Source of the DNA: Granulicatella seriolae
GTDB lineage: Bacteria; Bacillota; Bacilli; Lactobacillales; Aerococcaceae
Assembly: GCF_024543085.1 (NCBI RefSeq)
Contig: NZ_JANHNZ010000011.1
Location: 1 to 53,908 of the forward strand
DNA length: 53,908 nucleotides
Direction: 5' to 3'
Program-made: the position numbers and the translations under genes
Notes under the pieces: generated by a model
The model's database searches: none
What the model saw: only the letters and a program-made list of their open reading frames with translations
What the model was told of the DNA's origin: nothing
In this document: piece after piece, positions 37,303 through 45,568 of the stretch
Position numbering within the stretch: the stretch's first letter is position 1
How the letters are laid out: each line of letters starts with the position of its first letter

Positions 37303-38748
37303 ATGAGAAGAGATAAAAGAAAGCAAAGTGGAAGAAAGAAAACAATGTTGGTATTTTTGGGCATATTGGCTGTCGTGTTAGTGGTTGTAGAATTAATTTT
37401 TGTGAAACAATACATAGAAGGCAAGGCATACCAAAAATCGATTGACTATGTCGAAAAAGTCGAATCCCAAGATGCCCAGGTTAGCAATGTAGCTGTGAAT
37501 GAAACCAAAGAAGACATGGATGGAGTAGAAGTTATCACATACTATCCAGCAAACAAAGAAAAAGTGTCAGAATCTAACACCCAACAAGCTTTAGATGCCT
37601 ATAAAAAAGATACACTTAGCGGTAATATAAAAGCAATGAAAGACAATAATGTAGAGAGAGTCTACTTGAAGTCACATCAAACAGCCTGTTATAGAGGCAT
37701 TAAGCTACATAAATTTTTTCAGTCAACCTATCAAAGGAAAAACAATCATCTAGTGCAAAAGGACTTAAAAGAAGTAAACCATATTTACGTCCAAGAAGGA
37801 ACGCAGCAAGTTGTAACAGTGAATGACTTGTTTGCCAATCCAGATACAGCTAAGCAGGAGATCAATCAGATTCTAAATAGAGTTATGGAAGAAAAACAAA
37901 TTGCTCCTGAAAAGCAGGATCAAATCAGAGAACAGTTTGCTGCAGATAAGTTACCGAACCTAGAATTTTCCTATGCCAATAAACTAATCAGTTTTGAACT
38001 TCCAAAAGAATTAGCTCAAGACAACTTTTCAAAATTAGATATCGAACTTAAAACCCTATATCCTTACCTAAAAGGTGATATGGTACCTGAAGCTGAGGAA
38101 ACAGACTACCAGAAATATTTAGAGGAAGTTAAATCAAGAACTTTAGTAGCCCTAACTTTTGATGATGGTCCTAGCAGAGAGACTACTGCACAAATCTTAG
38201 ATATCCTAGCTCGCTATAAAATGCATGCTACTTTCTTCCTACTTGGAAAAAATATTCCGGGCAATGAGGATCTTGTGCAACGAATGATTAATGAAGGACA
38301 CCAAGTTGGTAATCACTCGTGGAGTCACCCTGAATTAACCAAAGTTTCGAGTGAGGAAGCCCAAGCACAAATTCAACAAACACAAGATGCTATCAGTAAA
38401 GCTACTGGTAGAACTACTGCGAGTGTAGTCCGTCCACCTTATGGGTCAATTAACCATAGTGTGGCTTCGGTTATTAAATTGCCAGCTGTAAACTGGTCAG
38501 TTGATACGCTAGATTGGAAGAGTCATAATCCGGCCGCCATCCTTGAGGTAGTTAAGAAAACGGTCTATCCAGGTGCTATTGTCCTCATGCATGATATTCA
38601 TCAAACGACGGTAGATTCTTTGCCAGCGGTTTTGGAGTATCTGAGAGATAACAACTATAAAGGGGTTACGATTAACGAACTCTACCATAGCGAACCACTT
38701 CAAGCAGGCAGATTATACTTTGACGATAAGACCAGTAATGGCTTATAA
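37303..38748 (+). CDS. pgdA: Peptidoglycan N-acetylglucosamine deacetylase-like protein
   Basis: 481 residues. One N-terminal membrane anchor (about 13-31), a ~240-residue extracellular region, then a NodB-type deacetylase domain. Catalytic motifs: TFDDGPS, HSWSHPEL (H-x3-H metal site), RPPYG, DTLDWKSHNP and LMHDIHQTT. Domain order matches streptococcal PgdA, which removes acetyl groups from peptidoglycan GlcNAc and gives lysozyme resistance. AGAGGGG precedes the ATG. Possibly co-transcribed with perR. Confidence 0.88.
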   Translation: MRRDKRKQSGRKKTMLVFLGILAVVLVVVELIFVKQYIEGKAYQKSIDYVEKVESQDAQVSNVAVNETKEDMDGVEVITYYPANKEKVSESNTQQALDAYKKDTLSGNIKAMKDNNVERVYLKSHQTACYRGIKLHKFFQSTYQRKNNHLVQKDLKEVNHIYVQEGTQQVVTVNDLFANPDTAKQEINQILNRVMEEKQIAPEKQDQIREQFAADKLPNLEFSYANKLISFELPKELAQDNFSKLDIELKTLYPYLKGDMVPEAEETDYQKYLEEVKSRTLVALTFDDGPSRETTAQILDILARYKMHATFFLLGKNIPGNEDLVQRMINEGHQVGNHSWSHPELTKVSSEEAQAQIQQTQDAISKATGRTTASVVRPPYGSINHSVASVIKLPAVNWSVDTLDWKSHNPAAILEVVKKTVYPGAIVLMHDIHQTTVDSLPAVLEYLRDNNYKGVTINELYHSEPLQAGRLYFDDKTSNGL

Positions 38749-38783
38749 AATGAATGAAAATTATTGAAGACCTTCATTGAAGG

Positions 38784-38823
38784 GTGCTGTAGAAACAAAA
38801 TCTTGATTCTACAGCATTCTTTT
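38784..38823 (+). terminator. Terminator after pgdA
   Basis: TGCTGTAGAA...TTCTACAGCA with a 12-nt loop, then TTCTTTTG. The remaining 38824-39323 gap holds R11, R12 and the lacI promoter. Confidence 0.8.
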
Positions 38824-38841
38824 GCGTATTAAGCTTAAGAA

Positions 38842-38940
38842 TTGGGCAAAAGTCTGCATTATAACTAAACAAAAGAGTTTCCGAAAAATAGACCAGAAAT
38901 AACGGTGTTTTAGCATAGCTGGCGCACCGTGACTGTTTGG
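38842..38940 (+). repeat. Structured repeat copy R11, left half only
   Basis: Starts with leader ATTGGGCAAAAGTC and ACAAAAGAGTTTCCGAAAAA (from about 38869), runs through AACGGTG and AGCATAGCTGGCGCAC, and stops at GTGACTGTTTGG, exactly where R12's leader begins. The right half is absent. Confidence 0.82.
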
Positions 38941-38942
38941 AG

Positions 38943-39193
38943 TTTGGAGCTGGGCAAAAAGTCCAAATGGCAACCCAATAAAATAGTTCCCCAGAAATCT
39001 ATCCGTACAGAACGGTGTAAAGCATAGCTGACGCACAGTGGATGTTTCGGCTTCAGCCGATTACAGCCACGTAGACAGCTAAGCCAGTGAGACTAAGGCT
39101 CACGGCGGTGCCACCGTTCTCATTTCGGATAGATTTCTGGGGAACTATTTTATGATTTAGAATGCTTTTATTTTATCACGAACTTTCTGCTCA
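38943..39193 (+). repeat. Structured repeat copy R12 (full length), abutting R11
   Basis: Hairpin 38979-39155. Its ends are changed in a paired way, AAAATAGTTCCCC/GGGGAACTATTTT instead of AAAAGAG/CTCTTTT. P2 tip TTCGGCTTCAGCCGA; P3 GTGAG-ACTAAGG-CTCAC. An outer inverted repeat is visible: CTGGGCAAAAAGTCC (about 38950-38964) and GAACTTTCTGCTCAG (about 39179-39193), suggesting a mobile unit of about 245 bp. Confidence 0.88.
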
Positions 39194-39280
39194 GTCTTAT
39201 TACTAATTTCTGCCAGTAGATTTGGAATCTAGAATACAGTATATAAAAGAGCACTTTCATTAGTGAAGAAGTCAAAAAAA

Positions 39281-39289
39281 TGGTATAAT
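39281..39289 (+). promoter_or_regulatory. Extended -10 promoter for lacI-family gene
   Basis: TGGTATAAT, an extended -10 (TGnTATAAT), about 35 bp before the coding region. Confidence 0.55.
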
Positions 39290-39323
39290 AATAGGCAAAT
39301 AAGACTATAAATGAGGTGATTGT

Positions 39324-40268
39324 ATCGTAACATTAAAGGACGTAGCTAAACGTGCCAATGTTTCAAAAATGACTGTATCTAGAGTCTTGAATCATCCACA
39401 ATTGGTTACACCAGAATTAAAGGAATTAGTCTATCAAGCTATGAACGAACTCGATTACCGTCCAAACACCATAGCCAAAGCCTTAGCCAAGAATAGAACA
39501 CTAGTAGTAAAGGTACTCATACTAGAGGAAATGGATGTCACAGAACCTTACTACATGCATTTAATTAATGGCATCGCTAAAGGATTAGACCATTATCATT
39601 ATGCTCTTCAACTGATTACAGAAAACTCGGTTGATTTTGGAGAAAGTGATGGCTATATTGTTACAGGTATGAAGGAAGATGATTATGAATGGGTTAAAAA
39701 AATCGATAAGCCTGTCATCGTTTTTGGAGAAAATAGATATCATATGCCATTCGTCGATTCAAACAATCGATTAGGTACCGAAACAGCAACTAGATATGCT
39801 ATCGAACGCGGCTACCAAGACATTATATTTGTTGGAATTGATGTACCCGAACTCTTTGAGGAATCTAGAGAAATAGGTTATAAGTCTGTTATGGAACAAT
39901 ACCCGGATAAAAGTGTCCAAATTCATCGCATTCGAAACAGCTCATCTCAAGCAGCCAACTTAGTAAAAAGCTTGTCCTTAAAAGAGAATACCTGCTTCAT
40001 TTGTGCATCTGACAGGATTGCTATTGGAATTGAGAGAGGTTTGCAAACAATGGGAAAGTCCATCCCAGAAGATTTTGGCATTATCGGCTTTGATGGTGTC
40101 TTTTTAGACCAAATTGCGGCACCTATGTTGACTACTATGAAACAACAGGTAGTGGCAATGGGTAGTGCCTGCGTAGATCAACTAATGCTTTTAATAGATG
40201 GGAAAGAATTAGAAGAAGAGGCCTATTACTTCGATGCAAAACTATTAGTAAGAGGCACAACAAAGTAA
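39324..40268 (+). CDS. LacI-family regulator (MalR-like) with apparent ATC start
   Basis: 315 residues if translation starts at ATC 39324. The full LacI HTH (VTLKDVAKRANVSKMTVSRVLNHP) is in frame only upstream of the first ATG (39369), which would cut the HTH in half and has no ribosome site. A strong GAGGTGAT lies just before the ATC, the frame is closed by TGA at 39312, and no ATG/GTG/TTG is in frame between. The effector domain is periplasmic-binding-protein-like (FICASDRIAIGIERGLQ; GIIGFDGVFLDQIAAPMLTT). By position it should control the maltodextrin genes. ATC may be a rare weak start, or a start-codon mutation in this strain. Confidence 0.78.
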   Translation: MVTLKDVAKRANVSKMTVSRVLNHPQLVTPELKELVYQAMNELDYRPNTIAKALAKNRTLVVKVLILEEMDVTEPYYMHLINGIAKGLDHYHYALQLITENSVDFGESDGYIVTGMKEDDYEWVKKIDKPVIVFGENRYHMPFVDSNNRLGTETATRYAIERGYQDIIFVGIDVPELFEESREIGYKSVMEQYPDKSVQIHRIRNSSSQAANLVKSLSLKENTCFICASDRIAIGIERGLQTMGKSIPEDFGIIGFDGVFLDQIAAPMLTTMKQQVVAMGSACVDQLMLLIDGKELEEEAYYFDAKLLVRGTTK

Positions 40269-40345
40269 TTAAAAAACCTAATAACATATGTAAATGAATT
40301 TTTAAGCCTCAAGAGGAAACTGGCCATAGAAATCTGTTTTACATG

Positions 40346-40398
40346 AAAAGACCTTATGGAATCAGCAAACATCTTGTTCATTTCATAAGGTTTTATTT
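40346..40398 (+). terminator. Terminator after the LacI-family gene
   Basis: AAAAGACCTTATG...CATAAGGTTTTATTT hairpin with a long loop, 78 bp after the stop. Confidence 0.7.
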
Positions 40399-40512
40399 GT
40401 GTGGCAAACATTTCCGAGACAGAAAACTCATAAGGATAAGGCAAGGGAGACCCGGATACGCACAGAAAAAAACTCCCACTTCAACCAATCAGATTCTGAT
40501 ACCGGTAACTGA

Positions 40513-40556
40513 TTGGAAACGGTTGTAAGTAACTCATTACTTCGGTAAAGTATAAG
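40513..40556 (+). promoter_or_regulatory. Maltodextrin operon promoter with LacI/MalR-type operator
   Basis: TTGGAAACGGTTGTAA (40513-40528) is a CG-centred LacI-family site. Its right end, TTGTAA (40523-40528), is also a plausible -35 with 17 bp to TAAAGT (40546-40551). Binding would block the promoter of the three GH13 genes. Confidence 0.5.
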
Positions 40557-40585
40557 GGAAATATAAATGATGAGGAGTGTAAAAA

Positions 40586-42286
40586 ATGACAAATCAAGTA
40601 GAACCATGGTGGCATGGAATAGTTCTCTATCAAGTGTATCCAAAAAGTTTTCAAGACTCTAACAATGACGGAATTGGTGATATCAAAGGGATTACTTCTC
40701 GACTAGATTACTTAAAAGACCTAGGAGTAAACATGTTGTGGCTTAATCCTGTCTTTGCCTCACCGCAAGTTGACAACGGCTATGACGTATCAGATTACCA
40801 TAGCATTGATCCGGAATTTGGAACGATGGAAGATGTAGAGGAATTGATTGAAGAGGCACACAAAAGAGATATCAAGATTATCTTTGATTTTGTAGCTAAC
40901 CATACATCAGACCAACATCCTTGGTTCCTAGAAGCTTTAAAGGGCAAGGATAACCCTTATCGTGACTATTATTTGTGGGCAGACGGTAAAGAAGGCGGTC
41001 AATTAGCCCCAAACAACTGGCAGTCATTTTTTGGAGGGTCTGTATGGGAGTATGATGCAAACTCTAATCAATACTACTTCCACCTGTTTGCAAAAGAAAT
41101 GCCTGATTTGAACTGGAGAAATCCACAAGTTCGTCAAGCTTTAAAAGATATTGGACTATTTTGGTTGGGCAAAGGGATCGATGGTTTTAGAGTAGATGCC
41201 TTCATTCATATCGATAAAGAAGACGGCTACCCTGATGTGTTTGGCTTGCCAGAAGGTGAGATTGGATTGGCGGAACACTTCTATGCCCATCAACCAAGTG
41301 TCAATGGCTATATGAAGGATTGGGCCGATGCCTTACGTCAAGAGTACCCTGATATTTTCATCGTTGGAGAAGCTTCTTCTTCCAGTCCAGAACTTGGTTT
41401 ATGGTATACCGACCCATACCAAGGGGGATGTAACTCAGTGATTACTTTCCGTTATTTCACGGATGATGAAAGCTTGAAAGATCATCGCCTGCCATCAAAC
41501 CTCCAAGAATCAAAATTAGAAATTAATTCCTTTAAACAAATTATTTCTGCTTGGCAGTACACCATGATGCATCGTGGCGGTCCAACACTGTATTGGAACA
41601 ACCATGACTTAGCACGTGCTGTTTCTAGATTTGGAAATGAAAATCCAGAATTCCGTCAACAAAGTGCTAAAATGCTAGCGATTCTCATGTATTTACAAAA
41701 AGGAATTCCTATCATTATGAATGGTGAAGAGATTGGGATGAGAAACTTACAATTTCACTCCTTAACGGAATTGGAAGCACCTGAAACCAATGCCTTTATC
41801 GAAAAGGCACGCCGTCTTGGCTACTCAGATGAAGGTATCTTGAAAAACCTACAAGCAACCATCAAAGATTCAAGTCGTGGTGTTATGCAGTGGGATGATT
41901 CAGAATATGCAGGTTTTTCTGAGCATGAGCCATGGAGTGGAGTTAACGTAGAAGGAATCTACAATGTGAGAGATCAAGTAGGAGATCCGAGCTCCATTTA
42001 TCACTTCTATAAACAAGTCATTGACTTGAAAAAAACCAACTTCTTCATTGAGGCATACTGGCGTTTGATTGATACCAACAATGAATTCTATGCATATGAA
42101 CGCCAAATAAATGGCAGAGTCGTTTTGGTTATCTGTAACCTAACCGACAAAGAAAGAGAATTCGATAGTCTACACCAATGGTATGGACAAGGTCATACCG
42201 TCCTACTAGAAAATGATGGTGTTAGACATGAGGGAACAAAAGTCATTTTACCACCTTATGGGGCAAGTGTTATTGAACGTATATAA
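40586..42286 (+). CDS. GH13 oligo-1,6-glucosidase/alpha-glucosidase
   Basis: 566 residues, usual for the GH13 subfamily 31 group. Motifs: QVYPKSFQDSNNDGIGDIKG at the N-terminus, region I DFVANH, region II GFRVDAFIH (nucleophile Asp), region III GEASS (acid Glu), region IV NNHD. Cytoplasmic. It releases glucose from isomalto- or malto-oligosaccharides; linkage preference is uncertain. GAGGAG precedes the ATG. Confidence 0.88.
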   Translation: MTNQVEPWWHGIVLYQVYPKSFQDSNNDGIGDIKGITSRLDYLKDLGVNMLWLNPVFASPQVDNGYDVSDYHSIDPEFGTMEDVEELIEEAHKRDIKIIFDFVANHTSDQHPWFLEALKGKDNPYRDYYLWADGKEGGQLAPNNWQSFFGGSVWEYDANSNQYYFHLFAKEMPDLNWRNPQVRQALKDIGLFWLGKGIDGFRVDAFIHIDKEDGYPDVFGLPEGEIGLAEHFYAHQPSVNGYMKDWADALRQEYPDIFIVGEASSSSPELGLWYTDPYQGGCNSVITFRYFTDDESLKDHRLPSNLQESKLEINSFKQIISAWQYTMMHRGGPTLYWNNHDLARAVSRFGNENPEFRQQSAKMLAILMYLQKGIPIIMNGEEIGMRNLQFHSLTELEAPETNAFIEKARRLGYSDEGILKNLQATIKDSSRGVMQWDDSEYAGFSEHEPWSGVNVEGIYNVRDQVGDPSSIYHFYKQVIDLKKTNFFIEAYWRLIDTNNEFYAYERQINGRVVLVICNLTDKEREFDSLHQWYGQGHTVLLENDGVRHEGTKVILPPYGASVIERI

Positions 42287-42336
42287 ATAAATAGATAGAC
42301 TAGATAGTTTTGCAAGAGGAGGAAACAAACGAACAC

Positions 42337-44106
42337 ATGGAAAAATCAGCAATTTATCATAGACCAGAATCTGAATTTGCCTATCTTTATAACGAAGATA
42401 CGATGCATATTCGCTTACGTACCAAAAAGGATGACGTTTTAAAAGTCACCTTATACTACGTGGATCCTTATTTAGTAGGTGTAGAGGGCTATAGCCATGC
42501 ACTCGATATGGAAAAAGTAGCAAGTGGTCTGGAATATGACTATTGGCAAGTAGAAGTCTCTGTTGAGTTTCGTCGCATACAGTATGTCTTCCGCGTGACG
42601 GGACTAGATTTATCCGTTGTCTTGTATGGTGACTTAGGAGTGCTTCAAGACAGCGATGATAACTTTAAACACATCGGCAACTATTTTAGATTGCCATATT
42701 TTCATGATATTGACCGCTTTAAATCGCCAGAATGGGTCAAGGAAACCGTTTGGTATCAGATTTTCCCAGAACGTTTTGCAAATGGCAATCCCGATTTTTC
42801 TCCAGCCAATACCTTGGAGTGGGATTCTACCATTACACCAAAACACGATGACTTTTTTGGCGGAGATTTACAAGGTGTTTACGATCAATTGGATTACCTG
42901 CAAGACTTAGGGATTAACGGATTGTATTTCTGCCCAATCTTTGAAGCAGCAACCAACCATAAATATGACACCATTGATTATTTTGAGATAGACAAGCATT
43001 TTGGTGATAAACAACTCTTTAAACAACTAATTGACGAAGCCCATAGACGTGGCATGCGTGTCATGTTGGATGCTGTCTTCAATCATATCGGAAGTCATTC
43101 TTCGGAATGGCAAGATGTCATAGAAAAGGGAGCTGAATCTAAATATGCAGATTGGTTCCATATCCGGGAATTCCCAGTTAGTTCGCACCTGGACCATGAG
43201 AGTAAAGAAACTTTTAAAGAATTGAACTATGACACCTTTGCTTTTTCACCGAATATGCCTAAGTTAAACACGGCCAACCCAGAGGTGAAAGCTTATCTCT
43301 TAGATATAGCTACCTACTGGATTCGTGAGTTTGATATAGATGGTTGGCGCTTGGACGTTGCTAATGAAGTGGATCATCGTTTTTGGAAAGAATTCAACCG
43401 ACAAGTCCTAGCCATTAAACCTGACCTATATATTTTAGGTGAAATCTGGCATTCTTCCCGCTCTTGGTTAGTTGGAGATGAGTTTCATGCGGTAATGAAC
43501 TATGCGTTTACAGGTAGCATTAACCAATATTTTCTCCAAGAACAATTAGGTATCAAAGAATTCATTAGCCGACTATATGAGCAACAAATGATGTATCGTC
43601 GACAAACTAATGAAGTTATGTTTAACCTTTTAGATTCGCATGATACGCAACGAATCTTGACCACAGCTCAAGGGGACAAAGACCTGGTTAAAGCAGCCCT
43701 AGCCTTCATGTTCTTACAAATGGGAACACCATGTATCTATTATGGAACAGAATATGGTTTAGCAGGTGGACCAGACCCAGATTGTCGCCGTGTTATGCCG
43801 TGGAATCCAGACCAACAAGATACCGAGATGTTCGCCTTTATGAAGGACTTGATTGCCTTGCGTAAGGCATACAATAAACTAATCGTCTATGGTCAAATGA
43901 ACTTAATGGAAATTAGCAGTAAAAGTAAGTTCCTCCGCCTAGAGATTGACTACCAAGGACAAATGCTAAATGCTATTTTCAATAATGATAGCCAAGACTA
44001 CTCATTGCGGTTAAGCTCTAGCAAACATATCCTACTGGGAAATGGCTACAACCTAAGGAAAGACGAAGTTATTGTTGAGCCAAACGGATTCATTATTTTT
44101 AAATAA
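42337..44106 (+). CDS. GH13 neopullulanase/cyclomaltodextrinase-type enzyme
   Basis: 589 residues from the ATG at 42337. An N-terminal CBM34-like domain of ~120 residues (which mediates dimerisation in this group) precedes the barrel: VWYQIFPERFANGNP, region I DAVFNH, region II GWRLDVANE, region III GEIWH, region IV LLDSHDTQR. It acts on cyclodextrins, pullulan or maltodextrins in the cytoplasm. AGAGGAGG lies 14 bp before the ATG, unusually far; a TTG at 42310 is an alternative without ribosome site. Confidence 0.88.
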   Translation: MEKSAIYHRPESEFAYLYNEDTMHIRLRTKKDDVLKVTLYYVDPYLVGVEGYSHALDMEKVASGLEYDYWQVEVSVEFRRIQYVFRVTGLDLSVVLYGDLGVLQDSDDNFKHIGNYFRLPYFHDIDRFKSPEWVKETVWYQIFPERFANGNPDFSPANTLEWDSTITPKHDDFFGGDLQGVYDQLDYLQDLGINGLYFCPIFEAATNHKYDTIDYFEIDKHFGDKQLFKQLIDEAHRRGMRVMLDAVFNHIGSHSSEWQDVIEKGAESKYADWFHIREFPVSSHLDHESKETFKELNYDTFAFSPNMPKLNTANPEVKAYLLDIATYWIREFDIDGWRLDVANEVDHRFWKEFNRQVLAIKPDLYILGEIWHSSRSWLVGDEFHAVMNYAFTGSINQYFLQEQLGIKEFISRLYEQQMMYRRQTNEVMFNLLDSHDTQRILTTAQGDKDLVKAALAFMFLQMGTPCIYYGTEYGLAGGPDPDCRRVMPWNPDQQDTEMFAFMKDLIALRKAYNKLIVYGQMNLMEISSKSKFLRLEIDYQGQMLNAIFNNDSQDYSLRLSSSKHILLGNGYNLRKDEVIVEPNGFIIFK

Positions 44107-44156
44107 ATAGAAATATTAGATGATACAAAAATGTAATATCAGAAAGAGGGAATAAA

Positions 44157-45449
44157 GTGACCGTTCAAACAGATACAGCTCTAAGAAAAGAACTAATTTA
44201 TAGTATTTTTATTCGTAATTTTAGCCCTGAGGGAACTTTTAAAGGGGTCATTCCACAGTTAGACCGTATTAAAGCTCTAGGAACCGATATTATCTGGTTT
44301 CTACCTTTCTACCCAATTGGAGAAAAGAACCGTAAAGGACAAGCAGGGTCACCATATGCTATCAAGGACTACCGTGCAGTAGACCCAAACTATGGAACAA
44401 TGGAAGATTTTAAGAACTTATGCAATGAGATTCATAAAAGAGGCATGAAGGTGATGATTGATATCGTCTATAATCATACATCGCCAGATTCCGTCTTAGT
44501 TGAAACACATCCAGAATGGTTCTTCAAAAAAGCTGATGGCTCTATGGGCAACCAAGTAGGTGACTGGACCGATATCGTTGATTTGGACTACAAACAAGCA
44601 GGGCTTTGGGAGTATCAGATTGAAACTCTAAAACAATGGGCTAAACTAGTAGATGGTTTCCGCTGTGATGTAGCACCGCTAGTACCAGTAGACTTTTGGG
44701 TAAAAGCTCGCCAAGCTGTGGAAGAAGTGAAGCCTGGCATCATTTGGTTGTCTGAAACAGTTCACTTGAGTTTTATCCGTGAATTGCGCAGCCTTGGTGT
44801 GTTAGCACACTCAGATAGTGAAATTTATCAAGCATTTGATATGACCTATGACTATGATGTGAGAGACCTGTTTGATGCCTACTTAAAAGATGAGATTCCT
44901 TTGAGTACTTATGTCAACCGTCTAGATATTCAAGAAGCTATCTTCCCAGCTAACTACGTAAAATTACGTAATATTGAAAACCATGACAATCCAAGAGCTA
45001 AGGCACTTATCCCTAACGAAGAAAGTTTACTGCAATGGACTAGCTTTATCTATCTACAAAAAGGAGCCACCTTGCTCTACAACGGTCAAGAAGTTCAAGA
45101 AGATCATGTGCCAACACTTTTTGACGACGATAAAATCAACTGGTCAGCCGGTAGAAACATCAGTCAAGAGTTAGTTACTTTAGCTAAGATTCAAAAAGAA
45201 GACATTCCAATGGATGCTGCCTATAGTGTCACAGCTGTTGATGATTTAGATACGGCTATCTTGACTTATAAAGAAGCAGACCAAAGTTTTATTGGTATCT
45301 GCTCATTTAAGAATAAGTTTGGCAAGGTATCAGTACCAGTTTTAGATGGAACTTATATCAATCTTATCAATGGAAAAGAAGTTACTGTTAAGGACGGACA
45401 GGTTGAAACAGAAAGCATTTCCATTGCCTTTAAAGCGCCAAACAAGTAG
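44157..45449 (+). CDS. GH13 alpha-amylase-family enzyme, short form
   Basis: 430 residues, shorter than typical amylases. YSIFIRNFSPEGTFKGVIPQL replaces the usual N-terminus. Region I DIVYNH, region II GFRCDVAPLVP (nucleophile Asp), region III WLSETVH (acid Glu), region IV NIENHD. No signal peptide. Substrate probably intracellular maltodextrins. Start is GTG at 44157 behind GAAAGAGGG. Third GH13 of the operon. Confidence 0.85.
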   Translation: MTVQTDTALRKELIYSIFIRNFSPEGTFKGVIPQLDRIKALGTDIIWFLPFYPIGEKNRKGQAGSPYAIKDYRAVDPNYGTMEDFKNLCNEIHKRGMKVMIDIVYNHTSPDSVLVETHPEWFFKKADGSMGNQVGDWTDIVDLDYKQAGLWEYQIETLKQWAKLVDGFRCDVAPLVPVDFWVKARQAVEEVKPGIIWLSETVHLSFIRELRSLGVLAHSDSEIYQAFDMTYDYDVRDLFDAYLKDEIPLSTYVNRLDIQEAIFPANYVKLRNIENHDNPRAKALIPNEESLLQWTSFIYLQKGATLLYNGQEVQEDHVPTLFDDDKINWSAGRNISQELVTLAKIQKEDIPMDAAYSVTAVDDLDTAILTYKEADQSFIGICSFKNKFGKVSVPVLDGTYINLINGKEVTVKDGQVETESISIAFKAPNK

Positions 45450-45459
45450 GTATACATTC

Positions 45460-45490
45460 TGTTACCGTTAACAAAGAGAAAACGATTGCA
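45460..45490. promoter_or_regulatory. Two LacI/MalR-type operators before the mal transporter
   Basis: TGTTACCGTTAACA (45460-45473) is a near-palindrome with 5-bp arms, and GAAAACGATTGCA (45478-45490) follows after 4 bp. Both resemble the box before the GH13 operon, which supports joint control by the LacI-family protein (or CcpA). Confidence 0.5.
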
Positions 45491-45532
45491 AATAAGCAAA
45501 AGCTCAAGCATAATTAACTTATGAATTAAAGC

Positions 45533-45548
45533 AGTTGCCTAGGCAACT
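45533..45548. other. Perfect 16-bp palindrome just upstream of the malE ribosome site
   Basis: AGTTGCCTAGGCAACT is fully palindromic and ends only a few bases before AAAGGAGG. In the mRNA it could form an 8-bp stem that stabilises the 5' end or modulates ribosome loading; alternatively it is a dyad operator. Confidence 0.6.
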
Positions 45549-45568
45549 AAAAAAGGAGGACCCATTTT

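Noticed and set aside
39369-40268. LacI gene starting at the first ATG
   Set aside because: This start would cut the HTH in half and has no ribosome site, while the upstream frame encodes the rest of the HTH behind a strong one.
42310-42336. TTG start for the neopullulanase
   Set aside because: It lies upstream of the AGGAGG site that should serve the gene, so the ATG at 42337 is preferred.
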